Position numbers and translations under genes: made by a program
NCBI RefSeq assembly: GCF_900110765.1
Contig: NZ_FOEO01000001.1
Location: 310,001 to 374,000, forward strand
Source of the DNA: Pseudomonas sp. NFACC02
GTDB taxonomy: Bacteria; Pseudomonadota; Gammaproteobacteria; Pseudomonadales; Pseudomonadaceae
Length of the DNA: 64,000 nt
Direction: 5' to 3'
The notes under the pieces: generated by a model
The model's database searches: none
What the model saw: only the letters and a program-made list of their open reading frames with translations
Told to the model about the DNA's origin: nothing
Part shown: piece by piece, positions 35,048 to 45,879 of the stretch
Layout: the number at the start of each line of letters is the position of its first letter
Numbering within the stretch: position 1 is the first letter of the stretch

Positions 35048-35109
35048 TAAAACGGCTAAATTTTTTTGAGTCGCGGGTTCGCGCCCTGCGCCAAGCCCGG
35101 TGCGTGGGC

Positions 35110-36537
35110 TCAGGCGCCGTAGCCCACCAGTGACTTCACTTCCAGGTATTCGCGAAAACCATACTCGCCCCATTCGCGACCGTTGCCGGAGCGCTTCACG
35201 CCGCCGAACGGCGCCGCAAAATCGGCGGGCGGATAATTCAGGTGGACGCTGCCCGCCTGCAATTGCCGCGCAACCTCGCGCGCACGCTGCTGATTGGCCG
35301 ATTGCACATAGGCGGCCAATCCGTAGTGGGTGCCGTTGGCGATGGCAATGGCTTCGGCTTCCGAGTCATAGGGGATCATCGACAAGACCGGCCCGAAAAT
35401 TTCTTCCTGGGCAATGCTCATCTGCGGACTGACGTAGGCAAACACAGTGGGTCTGGCGTAATAGCCCTTATCGATGCCCTCCGGCAGACCGACGCCGCCG
35501 GTGACCAGTTGCGCCCCTTCGTCAATGCCGTTCTGAATCATCGCTTGCACCCGGCGAAACTGAGCGCGATTGACCAGCGGACCCAGCTGGGTGCTTTCAT
35601 CGCTCGTGTCGCCCATGCGATAGCCCTCGGCCGCGACTCTGGCGATCTGAATGGCAGGATCCATGAGCGAACGCGGGACCAGCATGCGGGTTGGAATCGA
35701 GCACGACTGACCGCTATTGGTGAAGCATGCCGCGACGCCGCGGGTCACAGCGTCCTGAAGATTGACGTCGTCGAGCAGAATATTCGCCGACTTGCCACCG
35801 AGTTCCTGCGCGACGCGCTTGACGGTGTCTGCGGCCGACCTGGCCACCAGGACGCCCGCGCGGGTCGAACCGGTGAACGAGAGCATGTCGATGTCGGGGT
35901 GCGACGACATCGCTGCACCCACGCCGGGGCCGTCGCCATTGACCAGATTGAAGACCCCGGCAGGCACGCCCGCTTCATCCAGCACTTGCGCAAACAACAG
36001 GCTGCTCAGCGGCGAATATTCACTGGGTTTGAGCACCATGGTGCAACCGGCGGCCAGCGCCGGACCGACTTTGACCACGATCTGATTGATCGGCCAGTTC
36101 CAGGGAGTGATCAGACCGCAGACACCGACCGGTTCGTGACGTATCAATGTGCTGCCCCGCGCCTCTTCAAACGCAAAGTGCTGCAGCACATCGATCAACT
36201 GGTTCAAGTGCAGCCAGCCGCGCGGCACCTGGAATGATCGGGAAAAGGTTATGGGCGCGCCCATTTCCTGGCGCATGGCCTGAGCGAACTCCTCCTGGCG
36301 ACGCTCATAGATCGAGACGATGCGCTTGAGCAATGCAATGCGTTCGGCCACGCTGGTTTGCGAGAACCCCGGCAGGGCCTTGCGCGCAGCGGCCACCGCG
36401 CGATCGACGTCGCGGGCGTCCCCCAACGCCAGCCGCTCGACCACGGCCTCGGTGGCCGGGTCAATGACGTCGAACCAGGTGGGCGATGCGGGCTCGACCC
36501 AGCGGCCGTCTATATAGAAGCAGTCTGCACGGGACAT
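35110..36537 (-). CDS. NAD(P)-dependent aldehyde dehydrogenase
   Basis: A 475-residue ALDH-superfamily enzyme. TPWNWPINQIVVKVGPALAAG is near 145-165, the general base Glu lies in AQELGGKSAN near 245, and the catalytic Cys in NSGQSCSIPTR near 278. NYPPADFAAPFGGVKRSGNG near the end is also typical. It should oxidise an aldehyde made by the pathway to an acid. It follows copy C of the beta-hydroxyacid dehydrogenases with no gap, so the two are coupled; an alcohol to aldehyde to acid sequence is plausible. Confidence 0.87.
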   Translation of the reverse strand: MSRADCFYIDGRWVEPASPTWFDVIDPATEAVVERLALGDARDVDRAVAAARKALPGFSQTSVAERIALLKRIVSIYERRQEEFAQAMRQEMGAPITFSRSFQVPRGWLHLNQLIDVLQHFAFEEARGSTLIRHEPVGVCGLITPWNWPINQIVVKVGPALAAGCTMVLKPSEYSPLSSLLFAQVLDEAGVPAGVFNLVNGDGPGVGAAMSSHPDIDMLSFTGSTRAGVLVARSAADTVKRVAQELGGKSANILLDDVNLQDAVTRGVAACFTNSGQSCSIPTRMLVPRSLMDPAIQIARVAAEGYRMGDTSDESTQLGPLVNRAQFRRVQAMIQNGIDEGAQLVTGGVGLPEGIDKGYYARPTVFAYVSPQMSIAQEEIFGPVLSMIPYDSEAEAIAIANGTHYGLAAYVQSANQQRAREVARQLQAGSVHLNYPPADFAAPFGGVKRSGNGREWGEYGFREYLEVKSLVGYGA

Positions 36538-37431
36538 TTACTCGCCTCCTCGCTCGCCTTCCTTCGCGAGCATGCGGTACATCTCGGTGTGATCCGTGGT
36601 GGGTGTTGCCTCCTGCGCCACCTCGTTCCACACCGCGATTGCGCTTTTGCCGAAGGTCAGCGGGTAATCCAGCGCGTCGGACAGGCCTTTGGCAATCTTC
36701 AGGTCCTTGTTCATCAGCAGCATGGAAAACCCGGAACCGAACGTGCCGCTGAGCATGAACTGCCTGGCCTTGTTCAACGAGGTGTTGGTGCCGCCGCTCG
36801 ACGCGTTGAGCACATCGACCATGACGTCCGGCTCGATACCAAAACGCTTGGCCACGTGTAACGCTTCGACGGTCGCCATAAGCCCTGCCGCAGAGACGAA
36901 GTTGTTCAGGGCCTTGGCCGCGTGACCGGCACCGGCGTCGCCAATGTGCAGGATGTTTTTGCCCATGGCCTCCAGCACCGAGCGACAGCGTTGCATGACC
37001 GTTTCGTCACCGCCAACGAGAATGGCCAGGCTGCCATCCACCGCACGCTTCACCCCACCGGACACCGGGGCGTCGAGGTATTCAAGGTTGAGGGCTTTGA
37101 GCGTATGAGCCAGTTCGCGGGACCGTGCCGGCTCCGAAGAGCTCATGTCGATCACCACCGCACCGGCCTTCAGGTGCGCCGCCCAGCCGCCGTCGCCCAG
37201 CAGCACGCTTTCAACGATGGCCGAGTTGGGCAGCATGGTGATCAAGACATCGAGGGTATTGGCGTTTTCTGCGGTTAACACGGAGGCATTCAGGGTAGCC
37301 TGTACATCGCGCAGCCGTGCGGGGTCCGCGTCCGCGAGAAACAGTTGAAAACCGGCCTTGGCCAGGCAGGACGTCATCGGCAGGCCCATCATGCCCAGTC
37401 CGATGAAGCCGATTCGTTGCGGTTGCGTCAT
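36538..37431 (-). CDS. 3-hydroxyisobutyrate dehydrogenase-family oxidoreductase (copy C)
   Basis: A 297-residue beta-hydroxyacid dehydrogenase, the first gene of the eleven-gene cluster. GFIGLGMMGLPM is near 8-19, DAPVSGGVKRAVDGS near 118 and the catalytic Lys in AAKALNNFVSAAG near 170. Its tail and lysine region differ from copies A and B, so the three are unlikely to be redundant. A strong promoter with an operator-like motif lies 98 bases upstream. Confidence 0.82.
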   Translation of the reverse strand: MTQPQRIGFIGLGMMGLPMTSCLAKAGFQLFLADADPARLRDVQATLNASVLTAENANTLDVLITMLPNSAIVESVLLGDGGWAAHLKAGAVVIDMSSSEPARSRELAHTLKALNLEYLDAPVSGGVKRAVDGSLAILVGGDETVMQRCRSVLEAMGKNILHIGDAGAGHAAKALNNFVSAAGLMATVEALHVAKRFGIEPDVMVDVLNASSGGTNTSLNKARQFMLSGTFGSGFSMLLMNKDLKIAKGLSDALDYPLTFGKSAIAVWNEVAQEATPTTDHTEMYRMLAKEGERGGE

Positions 37432-37528
37432 GTTCGTGCCCTTTGATTTTTATGTTTTTGTCAAACGGGTCGAAGGCGATGTCACGCAGTGTTCTGGAAC
37501 GGTGACCTGCGCCAGCAGTTGCGACAAA

Positions 37529-37556
37529 ACTATAGGATTGTCATACAGTCGGTCAA
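37529..37556 (-). promoter_or_regulatory. Sigma-70-like promoter of the eleven-gene cluster
   Basis: On the minus strand TTGACC (37556-37551), a 16-base spacer and TATAGT (37534-37529) face the dehydrogenase start at 37431. The candidate operator GATTGTCATACAGT fills the spacer, an arrangement expected of repression. Confidence 0.6.
37536..37549. promoter_or_regulatory. GATTGTCATACAGT motif, candidate operator copy 2
   Basis: Identical 14 bases to 35034-35047, inside the promoter spacer of the cluster and upstream of the divergent NIPSNAP gene. A bound regulator could act on both directions. Confidence 0.55.
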
Positions 37557-37606
37557 TAGGCTAATTTACGGTTTCTACCAACGGCACCTTTGAGGAGTTG
37601 AACGAA

Positions 37607-37933
37607 ATGATTGTCGAATGGCGCACCTATCACTGTGCACCGGGTCGTCTGTCCGCCCTGCACGAGCGCTTCACCAGCACCACCCTGGGGTTCTTCGAGA
37701 AATACGGGATCAAACAGATCGGTTTCTGGACCAACCTGACCGGGTCAACCAATCAGTCGCTGACCTACCTGCTGCAATGGGAAAGCCTGGCTGAGCGCGA
37801 GGCGAAGTGGAATGCGTTTCAGAGCGATGCCGAGTGGATCGCCAAACGGGCGGCAAGTGAAGCGCAGGCGATTATCGTGGAGCGGATCGAGACACAGTTC
37901 CTGGCGCCGACGGCTTATTCAGCGCTGCGTTGA
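37607..37933 (+). CDS. NIPSNAP family protein
   Basis: A 108-residue ferredoxin-like alpha/beta protein beginning MIVEWRTYHCAPGRLSALHERF. NIPSNAP proteins are small dimeric-barrel proteins often found in catabolic clusters, with no settled enzyme role in bacteria. The ATG at 37607 follows GAGGAG by nine bases. It is divergent from the eleven-gene cluster, sharing its promoter region and the operator-like motif, so it probably belongs to the same regulon. Confidence 0.8.
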   Translation: MIVEWRTYHCAPGRLSALHERFTSTTLGFFEKYGIKQIGFWTNLTGSTNQSLTYLLQWESLAEREAKWNAFQSDAEWIAKRAASEAQAIIVERIETQFLAPTAYSALR

Positions 37934-38059
37934 ATCTGGCCGATAGAGCGAGCACTCGATAGTCTCGAAGCCGCAGGTGCCCAGGTTCGGTCTGATGGCC
38001 GAAACCGGGGCCCTCACCGGGGAACGAAATCGATAGAGAAACGGCTCAAAAGAGGCCTG

Positions 38060-38770
38060 TCACTGCGCCGAATGCCCCGCATCCGCCGCCAGCAGCTCCA
38101 GCACATTCTTCGACGCATTCTCAACGTGCAACAACGCCGCCGCACACGCACCGTCTTCATCCCGCAATTGAATGTTGCGCACGATTTCCTGAAGCTCGGC
38201 CAAGGTGTGCGGCATCCGCCCTTCCCGGCCCAACGACAGCGCGCGAAGCAGACTCACGCGGTTGTTCAACTGCTCCAGCATGCCGCCGACCACCCGGCTC
38301 TGCTCGATGTCCAGCAGCACATGGTAGAAACGCCGCTTGATGTCCAGCAACGCCGCGCCGTCGAGGGTCGCGGTGTGAGACTGCTCGACGAACTCATCGA
38401 ACACCTCAGCCAGTTCGCGAACGTCCTCGTCGCTGGCATGGCGGACGAAATTGCGTACCGCCAACACTTCCAGCGCACCCCGCACGTCGTAAATCTGCAC
38501 CGCATCCTTGGCATCCACCGACGCGACGTACGCACCACGGTGTGGCACCTGCTCCACAAGCCCTTCGGCTTCGAGCTGGCGCAAGGCCTCACGCAGCGAA
38601 GTGCGGCTGACGTCCAGCGCGGTGTACAGCTGCTGCTCCACCAGTCGATCACCGGGCTTGAAACGGCCCGAGATGATTTCATTGCGCAGTGCATCCTGCA
38701 CTTGATGCCGCAAAGACGACGCCTGGCGTTGTACTTTCATGCTGTATTCCCGAAGACCTATGAATTTCAT
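38060..38770 (-). CDS. GntR-family (FCD) regulator, candidate controller of the catabolic cluster
   Basis: A 236-residue FadR-type regulator with an N-terminal winged helix (residues 17-85; FKPGDRLVEQQLYTALDVSR, then SLREALRQLEAEGLVEQ) and a C-terminal helical FCD domain. The Met at 38740 (MKVQRQAS) is an alternative start. It lies just beyond the NIPSNAP gene and has TTGTATTACAG in its own upstream region, like the motif at the cluster promoter, which suggests autoregulation. Control of the adjacent GGT operon is an alternative. Confidence 0.8.
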   Translation of the reverse strand: MKFIGLREYSMKVQRQASSLRHQVQDALRNEIISGRFKPGDRLVEQQLYTALDVSRTSLREALRQLEAEGLVEQVPHRGAYVASVDAKDAVQIYDVRGALEVLAVRNFVRHASDEDVRELAEVFDEFVEQSHTATLDGAALLDIKRRFYHVLLDIEQSRVVGGMLEQLNNRVSLLRALSLGREGRMPHTLAELQEIVRNIQLRDEDGACAAALLHVENASKNVLELLAADAGHSAQ

Positions 38771-38854
38771 GGCGGCCCCCCTTCTCGAGGAAGAAGACGC
38801 CGAATCGAATCTGGCGGCCGATCATCATGACCTGGCCCGCCAGAAGCAATCGTA

Positions 38855-38865
38855 TTGTATTACAG
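38855..38865. promoter_or_regulatory. TTGTATTACAG motif, candidate operator copy 3
   Basis: A TTGT-N3-ACAG site 85 bases before the GntR gene start, sharing the two half-sites of the motifs at 35034 and 37536. Confidence 0.45.
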
Positions 38866-38942
38866 GCCTTTTCGGAAAAATAAATCGGTCTTCGTCCACG
38901 GTGGCACCGCACCTGTTCTGGAACGCGGTTCGTCAGCGGAAT

Positions 38943-40553
38943 TCACCACACCGCAATCGTCGAATCCGCCCTCGGCTCGGTCCCTCCACACAACACGCCG
39001 CTGACGGGATCACGCACGATGATCTGCCCGCGACCGTAATCGGTGGAATCGAAGGCGATGCTGATGTCGTGCCCTCGCCTGGCCAGCCCGGCGGCCAGAT
39101 CCTTCGAGGCGCCCTGTTCAACCCCGATTTTCAGGCCGCCCAGCCACTGCCAGCGCGGTGCGTCCAGCGCCGCCTGCGGGTTGAGGCCGAAATCCACCAG
39201 GTTCATCACCATCTGCACATGCCCCTGCGGCTGCATGTAACCGCCCATGACACCAAAAGGACCGACTGGCTGATCGTCCTTCGTCAGGAAGCCCGGAATG
39301 ATCGTGTGGAAGGTTTTCTTGCCCGGCGCCAGGCAGTTGGCGTGGCCCGGATCGAGGCTGAATTCCTGCCCGCGATTCTGCAAGGCAAGGCCGCTGTCCG
39401 GCAGTACCACGCCAGAGCCGAAGCCGTGATAGTTGCTTTGAATGAACGACACCATGTTGCCCTCGGCATCGGCCGTCGCCAGGTACACCGTGCCACTGGC
39501 CAGAGGATCGCCTGGCTTGGGCGCCTGCGCCTGATCGCCGATCAATGCCCTTCGTTCGTCGCTGTAGCGCTCACTCAACAAGTCGGCCACCGCCACACGC
39601 ATGTGATCTGGATCGGTGATGTGGTGCAAGCCGTCGCTGTATGCCAGCTTCATGGCCTCCAGTTGCCGATGCCAGGTCAGTTGACTGTCGCGATGATCGA
39701 AGGCGAAGCCCTCGAGGATCTTCAAGGTCATCAGTGCGACCAGCCCTTGGCCGCTGGGCGGAATCTCCCAGACGTCGTAGCCGCGATAACGGACGTTGAT
39801 GGGATCGACCCATTGCGCACGGAAACCCGCCAGGTCTTCAGCCCTCAAAAAGCCACCGGTCGCGCGGGAATGCGCGTCGAGTCGCTGTGCCAATGCACCG
39901 CGATAGAGGCTTTCGCACTCGGTCGCCGCCAGTTCTTCCAGGGTGTTCGCCTGGGCCGGATTGCGAAACAGCTCCCCGGCCTTCGGCGCGCGTCCGTCGA
40001 TCAGAAAGGTCTGGAACCAGCTGTCCATCACCGGATCGCGATGGGCACTGAACTCGTCGAACGCGATTTGCCATTGATGGGCAACCACCGGTGACAGCGG
40101 AAACCCGTCGCGGGCCAGGCTGATTGCCGGTTGCAGGAGTTGGGCGAACGGCAGCTTGCCGAAACGCCGGGACAGTTCTGCCCAGGCCGACGGACAGCCG
40201 GGCACGGTGACCGGCGTCCAGCCGTACATCGGCATCTGTTCATGCCCGGCGGCTTTAACCGCCTCGACACTCAAGGCCGCAGGCGCATGGCCGTTGGCGT
40301 TCAACCCGTGTAACCGACCCTTGCTCCAGACCAGCGCGAAGGCGTCGCCGCCAATCCCGCAGCCGGTCGGCTCGACTACGGTTAACGCCGCCGCGGTGGC
40401 AATCGCGGCATCGATTGCGTTGCCGCCCTTTTGCATGACTTCAATGCCCGCCTGTGCCGCCAGCGGTTGAGAGGCGGCGACCATGCCACGTCGGGCGAAC
40501 ACGCTCTGACGTTGCGAGGGATAGGGGTATTCATGAGCAGAAAATTTCAACAT
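38943..40553 (-). CDS. Gamma-glutamyltransferase family protein
   Basis: A 536-residue Ntn-hydrolase of the GGT family, normally self-cleaved at a Thr into two chains. GMVAASQPLAAQAGIEVMQ is near 23-41 and GGNAIDAAIATAAALTVVEP follows. The probable cleavage Thr stands in SGTVYLATADAEGNMV near 345. No signal peptide is seen, so it is probably cytoplasmic, unlike classical GGT. It follows the PotF-like gene by 26 bases, and the whole operon carries amino-acid uptake genes, so hydrolysis of an imported gamma-glutamyl compound is plausible. Confidence 0.82.
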   Translation of the reverse strand: MLKFSAHEYPYPSQRQSVFARRGMVAASQPLAAQAGIEVMQKGGNAIDAAIATAAALTVVEPTGCGIGGDAFALVWSKGRLHGLNANGHAPAALSVEAVKAAGHEQMPMYGWTPVTVPGCPSAWAELSRRFGKLPFAQLLQPAISLARDGFPLSPVVAHQWQIAFDEFSAHRDPVMDSWFQTFLIDGRAPKAGELFRNPAQANTLEELAATECESLYRGALAQRLDAHSRATGGFLRAEDLAGFRAQWVDPINVRYRGYDVWEIPPSGQGLVALMTLKILEGFAFDHRDSQLTWHRQLEAMKLAYSDGLHHITDPDHMRVAVADLLSERYSDERRALIGDQAQAPKPGDPLASGTVYLATADAEGNMVSFIQSNYHGFGSGVVLPDSGLALQNRGQEFSLDPGHANCLAPGKKTFHTIIPGFLTKDDQPVGPFGVMGGYMQPQGHVQMVMNLVDFGLNPQAALDAPRWQWLGGLKIGVEQGASKDLAAGLARRGHDISIAFDSTDYGRGQIIVRDPVSGVLCGGTEPRADSTIAVW

Positions 40554-40579
40554 GACGAACGCTCTTCAGAAAACTGGAT

Positions 40580-42470
<1,891 letters not shown>

Positions 42471-42471
42471 C

Positions 42472-43239
42472 TCAACGCCCCCTCAACAGTTTCATCGCAC
42501 TGCGGCCAAACATGCGTTTCGCCGCCGGAGGTTGACGATCGGACTGGCCGAAACGCTGTTCCAGCCAACGCTGGAAAAAGCCCCATAGCGTGGTAAGCAT
42601 CAGGAAATAGATCGCGACCACCAGGTACAGCTCGAAAACACGGAACGTTGCCGACGTCACCATCTGCGTGCTCAACAACAGCTCCTGTACGCCGATCACA
42701 CTGACCAGCGTGGTGTTTTTCAGCATCACGTTGAACTCGTTGCCCAGCGGCGGGACGATCACCCGAAAGGCCTGTGGCAGTACGATGCGGCGCATCAGCT
42801 TGCCGAACGTCATGCCCAGAGAGCGACCGGCCTCGTACTGCCCCTTGTCCACCGCGCCGATGCCTGCACGAATGATTTCGGCCATATAGGCGCCTTCATT
42901 CAGCCCCAGGGCTATGATCGCCGCCTGGATGTTACCCGGCACGGTAAACCAGCCCAGATCGATGTCTTCGAAACGGAAAATGCCGCCTGCCGCCAAGGCG
43001 GTGTAGAGGAAGACGATCTGCACCAGCAGCGGCGTACCGCGCATCAACCAGACGTAAAAACGGACCGGCAGGTTCAGCAACGGATTCTTCGACAGGCGCA
43101 TCAACGCGGCGATCAGGCCCAGGCTGCACCCGAGCAGCATCGCCAGCACGCTGATCAGGCACGTCAGCCACAACCCCGTGAGGTAGACACCGCTGGGCTG
43201 CAACAGGTACTGCCAGAACACTTCCCAATTGAAATTCAT
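42472..43239 (-). CDS. Polar amino-acid ABC transporter, permease
   Basis: A 255-residue membrane protein of the HisM/GlnP class. It contains the family loop [20 protein letters not shown] near 120-139 and [16 protein letters not shown] near 155. About five membrane segments are seen. Only one permease gene is present, so a homodimer is expected. It lies 24 bases after the binding-protein gene. Confidence 0.88.
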   Translation of the reverse strand: MNFNWEVFWQYLLQPSGVYLTGLWLTCLISVLAMLLGCSLGLIAALMRLSKNPLLNLPVRFYVWLMRGTPLLVQIVFLYTALAAGGIFRFEDIDLGWFTVPGNIQAAIIALGLNEGAYMAEIIRAGIGAVDKGQYEAGRSLGMTFGKLMRRIVLPQAFRVIVPPLGNEFNVMLKNTTLVSVIGVQELLLSTQMVTSATFRVFELYLVVAIYFLMLTTLWGFFQRWLEQRFGQSDRQPPAAKRMFGRSAMKLLRGR

Positions 43240-43263
43240 CGGTTTATTCCGCTCTGTCAGGGC

Positions 43264-44070
43264 TCAATCGAGCTTGTCGCTTTCGACGTGCCATTTGGCA
43301 AGCAGCTGCGTGTAGCTGCCGTCGCTGCGCATGTCGCTGATCACTTGCTGCACCGCGGCGGTCAGCTGCGGATCGTCCTTGCGAATGCCCAACCCGGTGA
43401 GAATCCGGCTGAAAGCAGGAACACCTTCCTGAAACAGATCGGGTGCCATGTTGGCGTAATAGCCAGCGGTTTCCACCGTGGTGCCGTAGGCGTCGACCTG
43501 ATTGATGCGCAGCGCCTGGAAGGCATCGGTGTCGGTGTTGTAGACCACCAGTTTGAGCGGCGTCTTGCCGGCTTTGGTCAGCGACTCGTTCTGCGCGTCG
43601 AGCAGGGTTTTGATGGTGGAACCGTTGAGCACCGCGACCTTGTGGCCCGACAGATCGTCCAGCGACTTGATGCCCTTGGGATTGCCTTTGGGCACCACCA
43701 CCGACTGGCTGGAATACATGTAGTTGACGATGTTGATCACTTCCCGGCGCTCAGGCTTGTCGAAGAGCTGATCGACGATCATGTCGCACTGCTGCGCGAG
43801 CAACGCCGGCACCAGGCCGGAGAACGGAATCACCCGCCATTCGACTTTCTTGCCGCCCAGACGCTTGGCGATTTCCACACCGAGGTCGATGGTCAGGCCC
43901 ACCGGTTTCTGCGTGGCATCGAACGACACCAGCGGTGGCGAATCCATCCCGGAGCAGTACGTGATCTTGTCGACCTTCTGCAGACGGTCCGGCACGGTCG
44001 GGTTTGCGAACACCAGCGGCGTACACAGACTCAGGGAAACGAGGGCGGCCAGCGCGGCGGGTTTGTACAT
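43264..44070 (-). CDS. Polar amino-acid ABC transporter, binding protein
   Basis: A 268-residue family-3 solute-binding protein. I chose the ATG at 44070 because MYKPAALAALVSLSLC is a classical signal peptide ending near VFA/NP. SFDATQKPVGLTIDLGVEIAKRL after it is the expected lobe I start. It should deliver an amino acid or derivative to the permease next to it. It is the first transporter gene after the GntR regulator. Confidence 0.88.
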   Translation of the reverse strand: MYKPAALAALVSLSLCTPLVFANPTVPDRLQKVDKITYCSGMDSPPLVSFDATQKPVGLTIDLGVEIAKRLGGKKVEWRVIPFSGLVPALLAQQCDMIVDQLFDKPERREVINIVNYMYSSQSVVVPKGNPKGIKSLDDLSGHKVAVLNGSTIKTLLDAQNESLTKAGKTPLKLVVYNTDTDAFQALRINQVDAYGTTVETAGYYANMAPDLFQEGVPAFSRILTGLGIRKDDPQLTAAVQQVISDMRSDGSYTQLLAKWHVESDKLD

Positions 44071-44185
44071 GACGAAAGCTCCGATTACGGTGAGAAAGTA
44101 AGGGCAGTTCTGAACGTCGATACAGGGTGACCGGGTGTCTCTGGCGGGCTGGTTGCCCGCTTCTGTTTGAATGAATGTCAGGCAC

Positions 44186-44860
44186 TCATGCAGGCTTCTG
44201 CTCTTCGAGAAACGCAATCAGGCTGGGAATCGTGCCGTCGATGTGGTCGCGAAGAACCTGCTCCGCCTGATCGGCATCCCCCGCGCGCAGCGCCTCGAGG
44301 ATCACCGCGTGTTCGTCGCGGGCGCTCAACGGCTTCTCTCCGTGCTCCAGCCAGACCCGCATGTGCGGCTCGATCGCCGTGTACAGCGCAGAAATCTGGC
44401 GCATCAGCCGCGCTCGGCCGCTGAGGCTGCAGAGGTATTCATGGAATGCGCGATGGCGCCCTACCCACTCCGAACTGTCGTCGCGGTAATCATCCATGTC
44501 GTCGAGCAGGCGCTCCAGATGGACCAGGTGACGCTCGGTGATTTTTGGCACCGCGACCCGAATCGCCAGCCCTTCGAGTGCGCTGCGCATTTCGAACACT
44601 TCGCGCATTTCTTCGATATTCAGACCGCTGACCACCGCGCCTCGGTTGGGACGCAAGGTGACAAGCCCATCGGCGGCCAGACGCCTGAACGCCTCGCGCA
44701 CCGGCATGCGGCTCATGCCGATCTCCGTGGCGATGTCCTCTGCAATTAACCGTTCGCCCATGCGATAGGTGCCCTTACAGATGGCGTCGAGCAGGAAGGC
44801 ATAGGCCTCTTCTTCGGCAGTGACGGGTTGTCGGCTGGCGTATCCGGGTACGAGTCGCAT
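44186..44860 (-). CDS. GntR-family regulator of the amino-acid/GGT operon
   Basis: A 224-residue FCD-type GntR regulator. The winged helix contains IATEIGMSRMPVREAFRRLA (near 43-62), followed by a helical ligand domain. AGG lies seven bases before the ATG at 44860; the longer open frame upstream is not used. It leads the same-direction run of transporter genes and GGT. An inverted repeat TGTATCC-N10-GGATACA stands 20 bases in front of it. Confidence 0.82.
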   Translation of the reverse strand: MRLVPGYASRQPVTAEEEAYAFLLDAICKGTYRMGERLIAEDIATEIGMSRMPVREAFRRLAADGLVTLRPNRGAVVSGLNIEEMREVFEMRSALEGLAIRVAVPKITERHLVHLERLLDDMDDYRDDSSEWVGRHRAFHEYLCSLSGRARLMRQISALYTAIEPHMRVWLEHGEKPLSARDEHAVILEALRAGDADQAEQVLRDHIDGTIPSLIAFLEEQKPA

Positions 44861-44880
44861 CGCATTACCTTTTGAATTTT

Positions 44881-44904
44881 TGTATCCAATCATCCACGGA
44901 TACA
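44881..44904. promoter_or_regulatory. Inverted repeat TGTATCC-N10-GGATACA, candidate GntR operator
   Basis: Perfect 7-base arms, 20 bases upstream of the GntR gene. Position and symmetry suggest an autoregulatory site; binding is inferred. Confidence 0.45.
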
Positions 44905-45092
44905 CAAAAGCAAAAGCGATGCCAGCTTGGTCAATTGCACCGTAAGCCAATGAAGCCATGAGGAAAGTTGCGCGAATGCGGCGACAGTCACTGACGCAGG
45001 ACTGCTACCGATTGGATCAGGCGGGGGCATACACGCACAGCCATGAAGCACAGCTGTGCGTTTGGGAAACGAGGAAAGGTGATGGCGAACGG

Positions 45093-45371
45093 TTACGGGT
45101 GACGAATCACCGATTCGATCTGCAGCATGGCGGGCAGCAATGCTTCGGCTAGTTCCTGGGCCTTGGGCGTCGGCTGCATCTTGCGATTGCGCCGCAGGAA
45201 CAATGGGTCGCCGAAGCACTGGCGCAGACGCACCAGCGATCCACTCACCGCCGGTTGGGTCACACGAAGATGGCGGGCCGCTTCGCTGACGCTGCGTTCC
45301 CGGAAGACCACCAGAAAGGTCAGCAGCAGATTCAGGTCAATGCCCAGCAGAATATCTTCATTCAGGGACAT
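45093..45371 (-). pseudogene. Truncated LysR-family regulator (DNA-binding domain only)
   Basis: A 92-residue frame that holds the LysR winged helix (SEAARHLRVTQPAVSGSLVRLRQCFGDPLFLRR) and linker helix, then stops at IESVIRHP where the ligand domain should begin. The DNA beyond, down to 44960, does not encode a LysR effector domain in the frame I checked. It is therefore a deletion remnant, or a small DNA-binding protein kept for its own use. Its ATG is one base after the stop of the ABM gene, so it would still be translated. Confidence 0.7.
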
Positions 45372-45372
45372 G

Positions 45373-45681
45373 TCAGGTCACCTCGTTCGCGTCGATGACG
45401 AAGCTGTTGAACTGGATGTGACTGATCGCCCCGCTCGACAGCAATTCCATGAAACCGGTCAGTTCAGGGTGTGAGAAATGCGCTTGCATCTGGCCTTCGG
45501 ACCGCCAGTAGCCGCTGACGATCCAGGAGGCGTCGTCATGTTTGCTGGCGGTAAACGTATAGGCGACACACGGGGTCGTGCTGTTCAAGACTTCAAGCAT
45601 GCGGGGCACGCGTGTGCCGACCTCGCTCGAACGACCTTGAGTGGCGTGTATCTCTACGGTATTGATGGCCGAAACAAGCAT
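45373..45681 (-). CDS. Antibiotic-biosynthesis-monooxygenase (ABM) domain protein
   Basis: A 102-residue single-domain dimeric ferredoxin-like barrel protein, as in small quinol monooxygenases. SWIVSGYWRSEGQMQAHFSHPEL in the C-terminal half is typical. The second of two adjacent ATGs (45681) is best placed, six bases after AGGAG. The target is unknown. The truncated LysR gene begins at its stop codon. Confidence 0.72.
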   Translation of the reverse strand: MLVSAINTVEIHATQGRSSEVGTRVPRMLEVLNSTTPCVAYTFTASKHDDASWIVSGYWRSEGQMQAHFSHPELTGFMELLSSGAISHIQFNSFVIDANEVT

Positions 45682-45879
45682 CATCCTCTCCTGCGATAAA
45701 TGATCGGGCAAGTCTGACGACCGGCGGCGCCCGGATAAACCACAGGTTTGGAGTTTCAGCGTTGCGGATTAAGCGACAATTAACCAAGGCGGCTGGCAAA
45801 CCACAGACATGACCTGCGTGAATCCGCGTGCTGACGGATGCGGGGTGTCAGTGAATGATGATTCCGCTGATCCACCGCA

